Positions 10,976 to 22,099 of a stretch of 64,000 nt of DNA are shown here, in pieces. Position numbers and translations under genes: made by a program. The first letter of the stretch is position 1, and every line of letters begins with the position of its first letter. Location of the stretch: NCBI GenBank assembly GCA_015680685.1, contig MNCI01005876.1:244175-308174 (forward strand). Reading direction: 5' to 3'. The stretch comes from Gnetum montanum (Eukaryota > Streptophyta > Gnetopsida > Gnetales > Gnetaceae). The notes under the pieces were generated by a model that worked only from the letters and a program-made list of their open reading frames with translations, was not told the DNA's origin and did no database searches.

Positions 10976-11687
10976 ATGTGCACTCTCATGTGCAAAATCT
11001 TTCTGGAAATGCAAAAGCTCCAGTGAGTTGCTATGGGAATAAGCTATGATATTAAGGGAGGAGAATAAGTAGCTAAAGAAGGAGGTAAAGGATCTTAAGA
11101 ATTGCAAGGATTTTGTGGTGGCCCAAGTAACCAACATGAATTCTTTGCACATCAAAGAAATAACTTGGGCATACTACTAGAATGCTATTCATGGCAAGGT
11201 TTCCCTTGTTAGAAAGGTAGTAAATTAGAAGCTTTAGATTCTAATAAATTACAAAGCTAGCAAATGGAAGGACTATTGCACTTGGATCCATAAGTGGGGC
11301 TAAGCACAAAAGGATCACAAAAGATAATACAAGGCTGAGCGGGATGCCTACCTCAAGTGGCTATAGGATGAATCTATGGAATAGTACCTATTGGAGTTGT
11401 TTATCAAGGGGACCAATGTAGAAGAAGTCTACAAGTTGTTTGCAAAAAAAGTGGTTGTGGTGAACTTCCCTATTCATCAAATGATAACAACTTCAAGGGA
11501 GGTAACCACTACCACCTTTTCACATGAGCCCCCTACATAGAGTGATGTCAATGAGAGTAACATCCTCACAAGTGTTGATCTTGGGGACATAGACTAGGCT
11601 AACATTACTGAATGTCAACTCCTCCACTATCTAGAGGTTAGTCTTCGAACTTTTCTCGTAGAATATGCTACTCCAAAACCCTCTCAG
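10976..11687 (+). pseudogene. Antisense-gene exon g, copy 3
   Basis: A charged helical segment (LREENK, LKKEVKDLKNCKDFVVAQV, HKRYKAERDAYLKWL with stops) probably formed a coiled coil. Its end has a TTTTFSHEPP block and an ESNILTSVDLGDID block. Copy 4 encodes the same blocks on minus (FSWEPF, ERNMLTSVNIGEVD at about 32830-32750). It ends at CTCAG/GTTTAC (11687/11688), a usable 5' splice site. The strand is opposite to gag and pol of this copy, exactly as in copies 1 and 4. No catalytic motif is seen. Confidence 0.65.
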
Positions 11688-11781
11688 GTTTACTTATTTT
11701 AGTTTTTCTATCATTTATTATTTTCTTTAGGTTTTTTGGTGATTACTGATTGTTCATGTGTTATCATGTTCTAAGCATTAG

Positions 11782-11849
11782 GTGATATCAATGGTCCTAG
11801 TGATGAGGGTGGGAATGATTATCTACCTCTTCCTCCAAATGCCTCCTAA
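11782..11849 (+). pseudogene. Antisense-gene terminal exon h, copy 3
   Basis: After a 94-base GT-AG intron (11688-11781, ending GCATTAG) the frame reads DINGPSDEGGNDYLPLPPNAS and stops at TAA 11847-11849. Copy 4 has the equivalent exon (32603-32529, minus): SDSSSPSGN...SSSPPVAS and stop. Preservation of the acceptor site, the small acidic Ser/Pro tail and the stop in two copies is strong support for real splicing. Confidence 0.65.
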
Positions 11850-12179
11850 CATCACCCACTATCTATTTTTAGTTGTTATATTGATGATGTGTAAAGTTGA
11901 TGTCTTTAAATATTTAGTTGTGGATGGTTTCATTATTTATTATTTATTGTTTAAACATTTTTCCACATCATGTGACCATGTTTCTTATGTTGTATACATT
12001 TTAATTTTATGTTTAATTTTCAGTTTTGGTTATATCATTCTATCATTATAATTTTATTCATATTATGGTTTTATGTTATAATTGTGATTTATAGGCATGT
12101 TTGCTATCTTGGTTATGATGCAATAAAATGTTGAGGTCGCTAGGCAATAAGGCTACAGACTAAATCATAAAATAGGTTA
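11850..12179. other. AT-rich spacer
   Basis: Between the antisense gene and the repeat array of copy 3. Nothing codes convincingly; the open frame at 11782-12051 continues from the terminal exon in another frame by chance. Confidence 0.5.
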
Positions 12180-12360
12180 TGGTGTTGTTTGTTAGTTTTA
12201 GGCCATGATGGGTTGTAGGAATTGCCAGTTTTAAGCCATGGTGGGCCATAGGACTTGCCAATTTTAGGCCATGGTAGTCTGTACAATAGTTTCTAGTTTT
12301 AGGCCATGGTGGACCTTCACATTTTTGCTAGTTTAAAGCCTTAGCAAGTCATGCAATAAA
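12180..12360. repeat. Short tandem repeats, TTTTAGGCCATGGTGG type
   Basis: Five to six degenerate units of about 35-50 bases centred on GCCATGGTGG and CTAGTTTTA. The inverse complement array lies in copy 4 at 31880-32110. In both copies it sits just after protease on the element's coding strand. Confidence 0.65.
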
Positions 12361-12599
12361 GGAAAACATAAAAAAGTTTCTGGATTTTTTAATTTTTAAA
12401 ATTTTTATACATTTTGGGATTTTAATAAAAAGAGAGTTAAAATAAAAAACCAAAGTAAAAGCTAAGCTATATGCCAATATAAATTTAACATAAAGCAAAG
12501 GTAAAATGTACACTAAGCTAAAAGGCTATAAGTACATCTAGTTACATGGTCATATGTGCATGGGGTAGGAGGGCTAGGAGTACACATCATTTGTGCAAA
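12361..12599. other. Spacer after protease, copy 3
   Basis: AT-rich sequence aligning loosely with 31690-31880 of copy 4. No gene is seen. Confidence 0.4.
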
Positions 12600-13470
12600 T
12601 GTTTCCTAATTCTTAAGATATTAGGAAATGTGTATGGTTTATGTTGCATAAGCTTGTATTTCCCATCTCCTTTGCTAATGATGTTAAAGAAGTCTTCCCT
12701 ATGATGCATCAATGGGTTCATTGTTTTTTATCTTGGCCTCTTTTGCAACCTTAGGCTCTTTGATTTTGTGGCTAATGGTAGGAATTTCTTCTTGAAACTC
12801 CACTTCGGACACTTTTTCTACATCAATATTGTTAATTGCTAAGGGGATCATACTATCATTGTGGATGATTAATTTACCTCCCTCATAAGATAGGTGAATT
12901 TCTTGGTGGACAATTGAACACAAAACTTGTAATTAACCTATCTAAGGCCTTCCCAAGATAAGGTTAAATCCTAGAATTTCCTCTACTAGCAACAAGATTG
13001 CCATTGTGGGGAATCATTCTCCTATCACAAAATCTAGAGAGACAAAATCTTTGATAGAAACCTATCATCCATTAAAGGATTTAAGTGTTGAATTTTTCAT
13101 GTGTTGCATTTGCTTTGACAAGCTGAAATGCTCAACAATGGTAAAAGGTATAATGTTCATTGCTATCCCATCATCCACATGCATCTTATGGACTTTATAT
13201 TATCCTAGCCATATAGTTATGAAGAGGGGTGCCTTTGTCACTTCACTATTTTCAATGTTCATCTTTATATCATTGTTGCAAAACATTAGTGATGTTGATC
13301 TCACTTCCCTAGGTGAAGAAGGTACCATCACCACATGGATCAATTCTTCATTAGTGGGAATGCCCTTACTAATGGGGATGGAGGCAAAAATCTTAACTAG
13401 TGCTTCACGATGTGTAGCAAAAGTCATGACTAGGTCATACAAGCTTAAAGTTGTATTCTTTTGTTTCAAA
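12600..13470 (-). pseudogene. pol: Aspartic protease region, Tat-like copy 3
   Basis: Retroviral-type protease that would process the polyprotein. The upstream linker has the REALVKIFASIPISKGI motif (13469-13200, minus), typical of Tat/Ogre elements. The active site reads VDDGIAMNIIP (catalytic codons at about 13167-13175), so the Asp-x-Gly core survives. C-terminal parts (12923-12699) match copy 4 over IHNDSMIPLAINNIDVE. A stop or frameshift breaks the middle. The 190-codon plus-strand open frame at 13006-13578 lies opposite this gene and is a shadow. Confidence 0.7.
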
Positions 13471-13599
13471 GACTACTTGATAAGTTCCATTGCACTAAGG
13501 AAGTTTTTGTTTTTGGTCATGATTTTTTCATTCTTATTATTCCAAACTTCCTCCATAAAATGTAAACTTCATATTTAGGTTGTTGTGGCCTAGCCTCTT

Positions 13600-14110
13600 T
13601 CCCTTTCTCTTGGGGCTTACAATCCTCTAGTGGTGTACTAGTTGAAGCAACCTAGGTAGTTAAGGTTATGGGAATAGATGGGATGGGAATGGGCTTTAGT
13701 GAGCCCACTTGCTTCCATTCCTTGGCTTTCTTACCATTTTTTCCTTAGGATTTTATGCATGCGCCTTCAATTTTTTGGTTGGTAACTTCTTGTTATCTTT
13801 ATTTGGTTGAAGCTATTGCGTTAGCCACCATGAGAGGTCATTATTTAGTCATGTGAGTGGAATTTGTTGTAGCAAGAGGGGGAGGTACCCTAATGACAAA
13901 GGGCTCCTTGGAGGGAATTTTTGATGAAACCCTTATAACAAAGGAGGACCTTGAACTAGTATAAAATGAAGGCCTCCTTTCATTGTAAGGGGTTACTCCA
14001 ATCACAAATGATTCCCTTGCAGGCCTTGGTTCATGGTTAATGTTGAATGCTATTATAGTGTATGGGCTATTATTAGCATCTAGTGGGTATTTGTACATAC
14101 ACATCTACTA
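13600..14110 (-). pseudogene. gag: gag-protease linker, Tat-like copy 3
   Basis: Open from 14104 to 13841 with repeated SFVI(G/R)V and PFVIRV phrases, as in copies 2 and 4, then a Lys/Pro-rich stretch with stops. It links the zinc-knuckle end of gag to protease. Confidence 0.6.
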
Positions 14111-14971
14111 GTTTTGAGGCTGAACTAGGTTAGAATTATCAAGTACTATATCTTTTTCATCTATCATATTTTAGAGGTCATCTTTTAGTGCAAGGCAAAA
14201 ATTAGTGTCATGACCTAGCAATTGATGATAGTGACAAAGTGATCAAGCTTAAAAATACTTAGACACCCCATGATCATCCTTTGATTCTTGAGTGAGATCT
14301 TTGGCTATCTCACATATCCTCTCATGCCTCTTTCAAGCATTCTTGGTAATCTACTTTTATTGTATCCTCTCACTCTTCAATAGTTGGTCAAAGAGTTCAA
14401 ATGGTTTCAAAGGTAGCCTAGTATATTTTGTTCAATATTTTCACTTAAAGTTGGACCTAAAATTAGTCAATGTAGTGGTACCAAATGTCAAGGATTTGTT
14501 ATTATGATTATTGTTAGGAGCCTTAAATTGGTTGATTCTTGGCCCTTGGTTGGTTTTCTTGCCCTGTTTAGCTACAGTTGCCACTTCCATGTTGTTTTTC
14601 CTTCCCTTCCTCTTATTTTTTCATGCATGTTGGTTTTTATATGCCATGTAGGATAGGTTATGGTTGGCCTCCTTAGCATCCTCTATGTTTTTGATTTACA
14701 AGAAGGCCTAAATTTTTGACCATGAATCAAGGTAGTACAACTTTGACTTAATGAAATCATTAACCACCTTATTGAAAATAGCTAAAAGGTGTGTTTCATC
14801 TATTGGTTCTTGTATTTTATTAAGTAAGGCTTTTTATTCTTGGATGAACCTTTGTACCAATTTGAGGGGTTCTTGCTTGACCTTCATTAGCTAATCAAGG
14901 ATGGTATCAAACTTCAAGTTGTACTTGAATAATTAATGAATTACAAAATCAACTCTTCTAATGAGCATATA
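14110..14971 (-). pseudogene. gag: gag C-terminal half with zinc-knuckle-like motif, copy 3
   Basis: Continues the gag that is interrupted at 14971 by the nested element. It has the Retrotrans_gag end (MKVKQEPLKLVQRFIQE-type block, then a block ending AIFNKVVNDFI, about 14760) and near 14150-14270 a decayed Tat-type knuckle (H..GHDTNFCLALKDD). It aligns throughout with 29400-30150 of copy 4. Several TAG stops are present. Confidence 0.7.
14967..14971. repeat. Target-site duplication ATATA, left
   Basis: ATATA immediately before the LTR start TGATGA; an identical ATATA follows the right LTR at 24979-24983. Confidence 0.85.
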
Positions 14972-15806
14972 TGATGAATCACGATATCAAGGCTATGATA
15001 TCAAATCCATGATATTAGGTCCGTGATATCAAATCTTGCCATGCGATGTTGGATACCCGATATCGCATCTTACCTCATTGCCTATAAATAAAAAGTAGGC
15101 ACACTTGGCTTGCATAGTTAATTTTAGTCCCTTATCCAAAGCCTTGCCTTTCCTCCCTCTCAGTGTTAGAATTATTTCTGCATGCTTGCAGTAGGAGTCT
15201 TAAAGTGAATGGATCTTTATTTGAGCATTATGTACCTAAGCACACCTTGTGTACAACAATAAAGATGAACTTTGTGATAAACCTTGTAGCATTCAGAATA
15301 GATTAATTAATGTTATTTTTAGTTATTTAATGTTTTTCTTAGTTAATGAATGTTCTCTCTCTCACCCTACAACTCTCCTAAGTAAGCACACTTAGTACGA
15401 CTTTGAGCATGCGTGTAAGACTTGGTAACCTAGTAATGATTAGTGCTTGGTAATCTTAGTAGTGTTGCACTGGTTCAAGATGTGTACGGCAAGTGAGAAC
15501 GGATACTAGTGTTAGGATTAATTAAAGCCTAGTTACTTAGTATTTAAATTAAATTAGTTACTTAGTTATCTCTCTCCTCCCTTATTAGTACCAAGAAAAT
15601 AAAAACATAAAAGTATAAAATCACATGTCTCAAGTTTACTTAACCATACAATTGTGACATACAAGTAAGCTTGGGAAGACAACAATTAATCAACCCATTT
15701 TTGTTCCACAAAGGTGCATAAGCACTTAGTCCTTGGAATTCAACTAGATCATGCATGGATGCTCGTATTCATATGGTTGAGTGTAGGGATATCTCATCAC
15801 TCATCA
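14972..15806 (+). mobile_element. 5' LTR of Athila-like element, 835 bp
   Basis: TG...CA ends. U3 has five GATATC/GATATT-type motifs (14983-15060). TATAAATA is at 15083-15090 and AATAAAG at about 15253. By eye more than a tenth of positions differ from the 3' LTR, mostly transitions, so the insertion is old. Confidence 0.9.
15083..15090 (+). promoter_or_regulatory. LTR TATA box
   Basis: TATAAATA, conserved at 24237-24244 and at 434-441 (minus) in the related LTRs. It marks the core promoter and U3/R region of this family. Confidence 0.7.
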
Positions 15807-15807
15807 T

Positions 15808-15825
15808 TGACACCATTGTCGAGGA
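15808..15825 (+). promoter_or_regulatory. Primer-binding site, tRNA-Asp type, deaminated
   Basis: TGACACCATTGTCGAGGA begins two bases after the LTR end. Against the plant tRNA-Asp 3'-end complement (TGGCGCCGTTGCCGGGGA) every difference is G to A or C to T, most at CpG or CpHpG sites. Confidence 0.8.
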
Positions 15826-15945
15826 CTTTGTTGTTTGTACCCTTACTAAGAACATATGAAATCTTTCACATCGTTGGAATGAACCCTTAGGGTTGGTTAA
15901 AGAAAAATAATAATATATAATACATTGCACACTAAATAGACAATC

Positions 15946-18520
15946 ATGTCTCCTTCTTCATACGAAAGTGTTTTGTCACCTAGGTCTGATACAAGGAATA
16001 ATCAGAGGCATAGTACACATTATAATCTGCTAGTCCCTCAATAGTTTCATGTGGTATATGTTCATCTCAATGAATATGTACCAAATGTTACTTTTATCCT
16101 CCACCAAGATGAACAACTATGTTGGTGATACTTAGAAGATAACATAATGTTACCTCCTGATCACTCTATCCTAGACATGCTTCTTTGTGATCTCACATGA
16201 ATTGGCATGCAACACTTACAAATAGAGTACATTGTGCATGATCATGACTCAAGAGAGTATTGACCCATGGAGGCACAGTGTCAAAGTGACTTACAATAGG
16301 ATAGATGTCATGAATCCATGAAGGGAAAGTTGTCACAAAATGTCCCACATGTCCTAAGAAAAAATGAGGGTGGTAAACCTACCTTAGGCAATCGCCCACA
16401 CAATGATGTTCCTCCCATTGACTTTGTGTATCAGAATCTTTACTTAACTATCCATAACCTAGATTCTAGTACTAATAGACATAAAGGATCTGAAAAAGGA
16501 AAATAAACACATGACAAAGATGGACATTACGATTGTAACCATGATCGAGGCCATGACCACCAAAGAGAAGGAAGTAGGCACTGACATGGTGAAGGGCCCC
16601 CTTCTTCTTCACCTTTATCATCTCCTTCACCCTCTCCTTCAGGATCTAGATGCAGCCACAAAGAAAAATACCATGAGAAAAATGGTAATCGAAACAAGAT
16701 TCATAGATGAAATAGTTGGGAAAGGGGATGAGGGCACTCTAGAGAAACACATCATGAAAGAAGGGAGAGTAGGGAATAACATAGGCATCATAGACATCAC
16801 AAATGGGATGATCACGATGAACCCTTACTCACTACTTGACATATGTTAGACATAAGTAAGGCCATTAGGATCCCAACAAGGCATCAAAAGGATAGTAGGA
16901 TCAAGAGATTAGACATAAAAAATATCCCACAATTTGAAGAGGGGTACAACGTTGATCCTCAAAATCATCTACAAACATTTCAGGATGCATGTGCCTTACA
17001 AAACATAGAAAGCAAATGAAAAGAAACTTAAATTGTTCCCATAGATACTAGTCAAAGAAGTGAAGAGCTAGTACTAGTCCCTAGAATTGAAATCCATTCA
17101 TAGGTGGAGTACCATATTAGAATTGTTCAACGATAAGTACCAAATGTACTCCCAAGTGTCCAACCTACGAAAGCAAATCCAAGGCTGGAAATAAGGATGA
17201 TATGAACCCTTGGATGCTATCATGGGCCAATAATATGCATTGTTACATTGTTTTCCTAGCCATGGTTATTCATAGAAGGATTAACTACACCATCTCATAG
17301 ATGGGCTTAAGCATGAAACGTGAAGAACCCTTGGGACGTATGCCTAAGGGAGGCTATCTAATCTTAGGATCCATCAAGTTCAAAGATTATTAGAGAAAGT
17401 TGCTAAAGAAGAATGTGAGCTAAGAAAAAGAGAGAGTGTGAAGGAATATAATAGAGATCCCTCCCTTTGAAAGAGGGGAATAAGATTCTATGAGGATGAA
17501 TAATAGTCACCACTAGAAGAGATGGTGAATAAGAAAACCTTGCCTATCCAGAAATTAACATCAGAAGTATTGACAAAGGTAGACCAAATGTGGGATTTCC
17601 TAAATGATAGATTTCAAACTGTTCTTAAGATAGTGGAGGAGTCTAGAGAGCAACGTAGTGATCACAAAAAAAGAAAAAAATGAGAAAATGAACATGAACG
17701 TAACAAGGGTAAGGGCAAAGTTGTCATCATCAAAGAAATTGTGGATTCAGATACAGAAAATGATATTGGATGCAAGATATGTTAATATGACCATCCCAAG
17801 GGATTTTTCCCTATAATATCACATCTACAGGAGTCTGGGATGTATGCACTTAACCCACAATTAAACAAAAGGAAAACATCCCAAAGGTTACCTTATCCTT
17901 AGGGTAACCTAAGGTAGTTCCACCAACCCTTAACATATTATCCAAGTGGAACTCCACCACAACCAATCAAGTAGTATCAATAGTGGCAATACCCACAAAC
18001 ATGGGAAATGCCACCACCACAAAAAAATATCCTTACCAGCAACTTGACCCGTATGGATATTATGTGCAGCAGCCAGTCTCTCCACATGACTCTACTAGTC
18101 ATGTTACTCATCAACCTCACTACCAAGCCTATGAGTATTATAGGACTCCTTATCCTAAGGGTGATGTTCCACAAACATATCATCCTTCTCATTTGGCTAC
18201 ACCTCTTCCACCCTTAACTCCATTACCACCTGCTCCAACTATGCAAGGTGAAATTCCTATCCAGCCATAGCAATGTAACACCACAAGGGTTATTAACTCT
18301 CAACCTACTATTGGTTCTAACAACTGCATGAAGAAAAGACCTTTCTTTAAAACTAATAGTCCAACTAAGCCCTTGAAACCACAAGCAGCTAATTCTTCAA
18401 CTACCTCACTATCACTTCAAGCTTTCGAGCTCCCTTTAACCCAAAAATGGTGCTCAACACATATGGTCATCTTAACTCATGTTGTCACCAATTGGATAAA
18501 ATTTGGCCATCTTCCTAGGT
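15946..18520 (+). pseudogene. gag: gag of Athila-like element
   Basis: Starts at ATG 15946 (MSPSSYESVLSPRS...), about 140 bases after the PBS. The capsid core is recognisable near 16930-17000 (PQFEEGYNVDPQNHLQTF). A zinc knuckle survives in part at about 17767-17812 (CKIC, then YDHPKGFFP, last Cys lost). A Pro/Gln/Tyr-rich tail follows (17977-18270, with YPYQQ and PPLTPLPPAP), then a Thr/Ser linker to protease. Many stops are present, for instance after LLVPQ. The product would have packaged element RNA in cytoplasmic particles. Confidence 0.75.
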
Positions 18521-18529
18521 AATTATTTA

Positions 18530-19010
18530 ATCCTTGGAGTCCTCTAATATATCTACAAGTCACTAGAAATGAACCGTGCAAGGATCTTTTGGATTCAAGT
18601 TTTGGTGTCAACTTGATTTCTCAAGAAATGTACAAAGCCTGGAACTTTCCTTCACTAAAAAAAAGTAACAATCATTTAGTGTTGGCCCACTAGTCCATCA
18701 TTGTCCCATTGAGATTAGTGGAGGACATTGTCACCACTATTTATGGGTGGTTGTATCTAGCTGACTTCTTAGTGATTCAAGTAAACAATGGTAAGGGGGA
18801 CTTCCCAATCATAATGGGAAGAGCATGGCTAAGCATAGTTGATGCATGCCTAGGAATTTGTGATCTTTCTCTAAAAATATCAAAGAAAAATACATTCGGA
18901 AAGATTAAGAAGAAGAAAGTTCCATGCATCACACACAATGAATCAGGGTGTAATTGCATGCAGAAGTCATGGTTCGTGCAACATTTAACATTTCCTACAT
19001 GAAATTAGTG
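18530..19010 (+). pseudogene. pol: Aspartic protease of Athila-like element
   Basis: Aligns with plant Ty3 protease. The active-site segment reads DSSFGVNLIS (about 18590), where DTG has become DSS. Next come RLVEDIVTTIYGW (18709 onward), then DFLVIQV and PIIMGRAWLS, the usual ILGRPFL block. The changed Gly and stops mean it is inactive. Confidence 0.7.
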
Positions 19011-19439
19011 TGCACAAGTGACTGAGATACAAAGATGCTTGTATGCAATAGCCATAATATAGGAAGGCACCCAGTGGCTGATAGCAAATCAAGAGAGCAG
19101 TTCAACTATATGCATGGAACCAGCTGAGGGTTTGACTTGTGCTTACATTGATAGCATAGAAACATTAGACCAAGTCCATCACCAAATTCCAAGTCTTGAT
19201 GTTAACAATATCAACTGGGAGAAGTTGTAAATCCTAGATAAGTTTAAGCAAGATCCCCTTGACCTAAAACCATTGGCCACCAGTATGGAATACATGTTTT
19301 TTAAAAATGGAAACTGGTAATTATTAATGCAAAGCTTTCTCCTCAACAAAAGGAAAGACTGCTAAAAGTGATAAATAAATGGTCAAAATCCTTTGCCTAG
19401 TTATATCTCGAATTAATTGGAATAAATCCTAGGATATGC

Positions 19440-20330
19440 CAACATAGGATTTACACTGACCCCTCCATGAAGCCTCGAAGACAACTATAGAGGTGATTAA
19501 ATCCAAAGCTAAAGTAAGTAGTTAAGGAAGAAATTGAACAACTTCTAAAAGTTGGGTTCATATACCCCATTGCCAATAGTGAATGGGTTAGTCCCTTATT
19601 TATTGTGCCCAAAAAGGGAGGCAAATGGAGGATGTACATAGATTTTAGGCTACTAAACATGTTAACATTTAAGGACCAGTTTCCATTGCCATTCGTTGAC
19701 TAAGTCTTAGACACCATTGTAGGCCATTTCTACTATAGTTTTCTGGATGGGTATAGTGGGTACAACCAAATACAAATGGCCCTAGAAGACCAAATCAAGA
19801 CTACATTCACCAGTCCTTGGGGAACATTTGCATACAAACAGATATTTTTTGGCTTGTGCAATGCCCCTACAACATTTCAATGATTAGTTATAAGAATATT
19901 CTAGTAGCAAATAGGAAATGGGTTGGATGTCTTCTTGGACGACTTCTCCACCTATAAAGCAAACTTTGATCAAGCTTTGGAACAGTTAGAGAAAGTATTA
20001 AAATGATGTGTAGAAACCAATTTAAGGTTCAATTGGTAGAAAATCCATTTGATGGTCCAAGAAGGCATTGTACTAGGGTATAAAATCTCAAAAACAGGGA
20101 TACAGGTAGACCCCAAAAGGATCAAAGTTATCCAAGGAATTACCCATCAACCAGAAACTATAAAAGATATTTGGTCATTCCTTGGACATACTAGCTACTA
20201 TAGAAGGTTTATTAAGAACTTTTCAAAGGTTAAAAAATCATTGGTTGAATTAACAAAAAAGGATGTAACTTTTGAATGGACTAGGGAATGCGAACTAGCT
20301 TTCCAAACTTTAAAATAGAAGCTAGTAGAA
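19440..20330 (+). pseudogene. pol: Reverse transcriptase of Athila-like element
   Basis: The RT domains are in order: [20 protein letters not shown] (about 19585), FPLPFVD, FLDGYSGYNQIQMA (about 19740), TTFTSPWGTFAYK, FGLCNAP (about 19850). The catalytic motif is VFLDD (19929-19943), both Asp intact. The thumb is open from 20049 to 20318 (FLGHTSYYRRFIKNFS). Stops elsewhere make it a pseudogene. The FGLCNAP and FLDD forms fit the Athila/Tat branch. Confidence 0.85.
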
Positions 20331-20339
20331 ACACCTATT

Positions 20340-20790
20340 CTACAAGCTCCTAACTAGTCCAGGCTATTTTCCATAATGACTGATGCATCCAATTTTGCCT
20401 TAGGAGCTGCACTTACATAGTTAGATGATCAAAGATGTCCATATTACATCCACTATGCAAGTAGAAGTATTATTGGTGCACAACTTAACTACACTACAAC
20501 AAAGAAAGAATTACTAGCTATAGTATTTGCACTAGAAAAATTTAAGCACTATGTCTTGGGCCATAAGGTATTTGTACACATGGATCATAGTGTAATAAGG
20601 TTCCTAATGAATAAGCCAATGGTAAGCCCTCCCATCATATGATGGCTTGTAATCTTACAAGAGTTCAAGCTTACGATGATTGATCGTAAAGGCATCAAGA
20701 ACATAGTTGCTGATCATTTATCTTGGTTGCAATGGGATAACAAAGAGGATGAGTATCCAATTTTTGATTATTTTCCAGATGAACTCCTCT
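20340..20790 (+). pseudogene. pol: RNase H of Athila-like element
   Basis: Contains TDASNFALGAAL (catalytic Asp, about 20380), then YASRSIIGAQLNYTTTKKEL (catalytic Glu in KEL, about 20510), then the LGHKVFVHMDHSVIRFL block (about 20565). It ends NIVADHLSWL (final Asp region). Two in-frame TAGs are visible. It removes RNA from the RNA-DNA hybrid during reverse transcription. Confidence 0.8.
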
Positions 20791-20999
20791 TTACAAGTGT
20801 AGTGAATAATCAATTAACCATAGAGATAAACTAGTATAGTAGCATTCTTACCTATCTCCTTACACAACAAACACCACAAGGGTTTGATGCCAAAAAGAAA
20901 CAATAGTTTCTTCACCAAGCCAAGTATTTTATGGAACTCAATGGGGAACTCTATATAGTATGTCCCAATGGATTGGTTCAATGGTGTGTTCTTGATGTA

Positions 21000-22090
21000 G
21001 ATCAACTATGAGTTCTCCAAGATGCTCATGAGGGTCCTTATGATGGTCATTATGCTATGAGACAAACAACTATTAAGATCTTACTTGCAAGATATTATTG
21101 GCCTACATTGTTTTGGGATGCCCATCATTTCATCCAATCTTGTGAGCATTTTTAATGTGATGGAGGGATGACTGCTAGAATGGAGGGGCTACAATAATGG
21201 ATCCAACCTTTAGAACCCTTCAACATTTGGGGAAATTATTTTATGGGGCTGATTACACCAATGTCCAATAGAAAAGCTTATATTATTGTTGTTGTTGACT
21301 ACCTTATATAATGGGTAGAAGTAGCTATTGTTAAGGATTGTACATCATCCAAAGTTGCATGATTTGTTCAATAACAAATCATAAACAAGTTTGGTATGCC
21401 TCATGCACTTATTTTAGACAATGGTACACACTTCATAGGTGTGAATTTTCACAAATTAATGCAATGCTTAGGGGTTGAGCACAAACTAACTACACCATAT
21501 CACCCCCAAGTGAATGGTCAAGCCAAAGTCACCAACAGGGAGATTATGAAGATATTGATAAGAACCATTAGCAAGTTTAGGTGAGACTAGAGCACTAAAC
21601 TAAATGATGCTCTTTAGGCATACTACTCCACATGGAAACTTCCTATAGGCTACTCTCCCTATGAGTTAGTGTACAGTAAATTACCAATGCTTCCCATTCA
21701 AACTAAGATTCGTACACTATCCACAGCATGTGACCTCAACCTTGACCTTGATCTAGCATAAAAACAATAGTTAATGACACTTAACCTGCTAGATGAGAAT
21801 TGATTGGTCATCCTATCATCTAACGAATTTCACATTGTGTTCAATAAAAAACATCATGACCTAATAATTAGAAAAGTTAAATATCAACCAGGAGATAAGG
21901 TTCTCTACAAGAATCCCACACATATGTCGCAACGTACCAAATTTTAAATGTCGTGGGAAGGAGCTTATGTCATTCATTCAACATGTCCTTTAGAATCCAT
22001 GATGATATACAAACCTAAGAGCCCAGATAAGAAACTGTTGGTCAACGTCCAATAAACCAAACCTTTCCATGAGCTTAGGATAGCTAGTAC
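21000..22090 (+). pseudogene. pol: Integrase of Athila-like element
   Basis: The HHCC-type zinc region spans about 21030-21160 (GHYAMRQTTIK, RYYWPTLFWDAHHFI, then one clear Cys). The core has VVDY (first Asp, about 21290), LILDNGTHF (second Asp, about 21410) and the REIMK helix with the Glu region (about 21540). The C-terminal part has KYQPGDKVLYKNPTH and KSPDKKLLVN. No chromodomain is seen. Several stops. Confidence 0.85.
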
Positions 22091-22099
22091 TCATACTAC

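Noticed and set aside
13006-13578. Longest open frame of the window, 190 codons on plus
   Set aside because: It lies opposite the protease region of copy 3, whose minus-strand motifs (REALVKIF, VDDGIAMNIIP) are clear; the plus translation resembles nothing.
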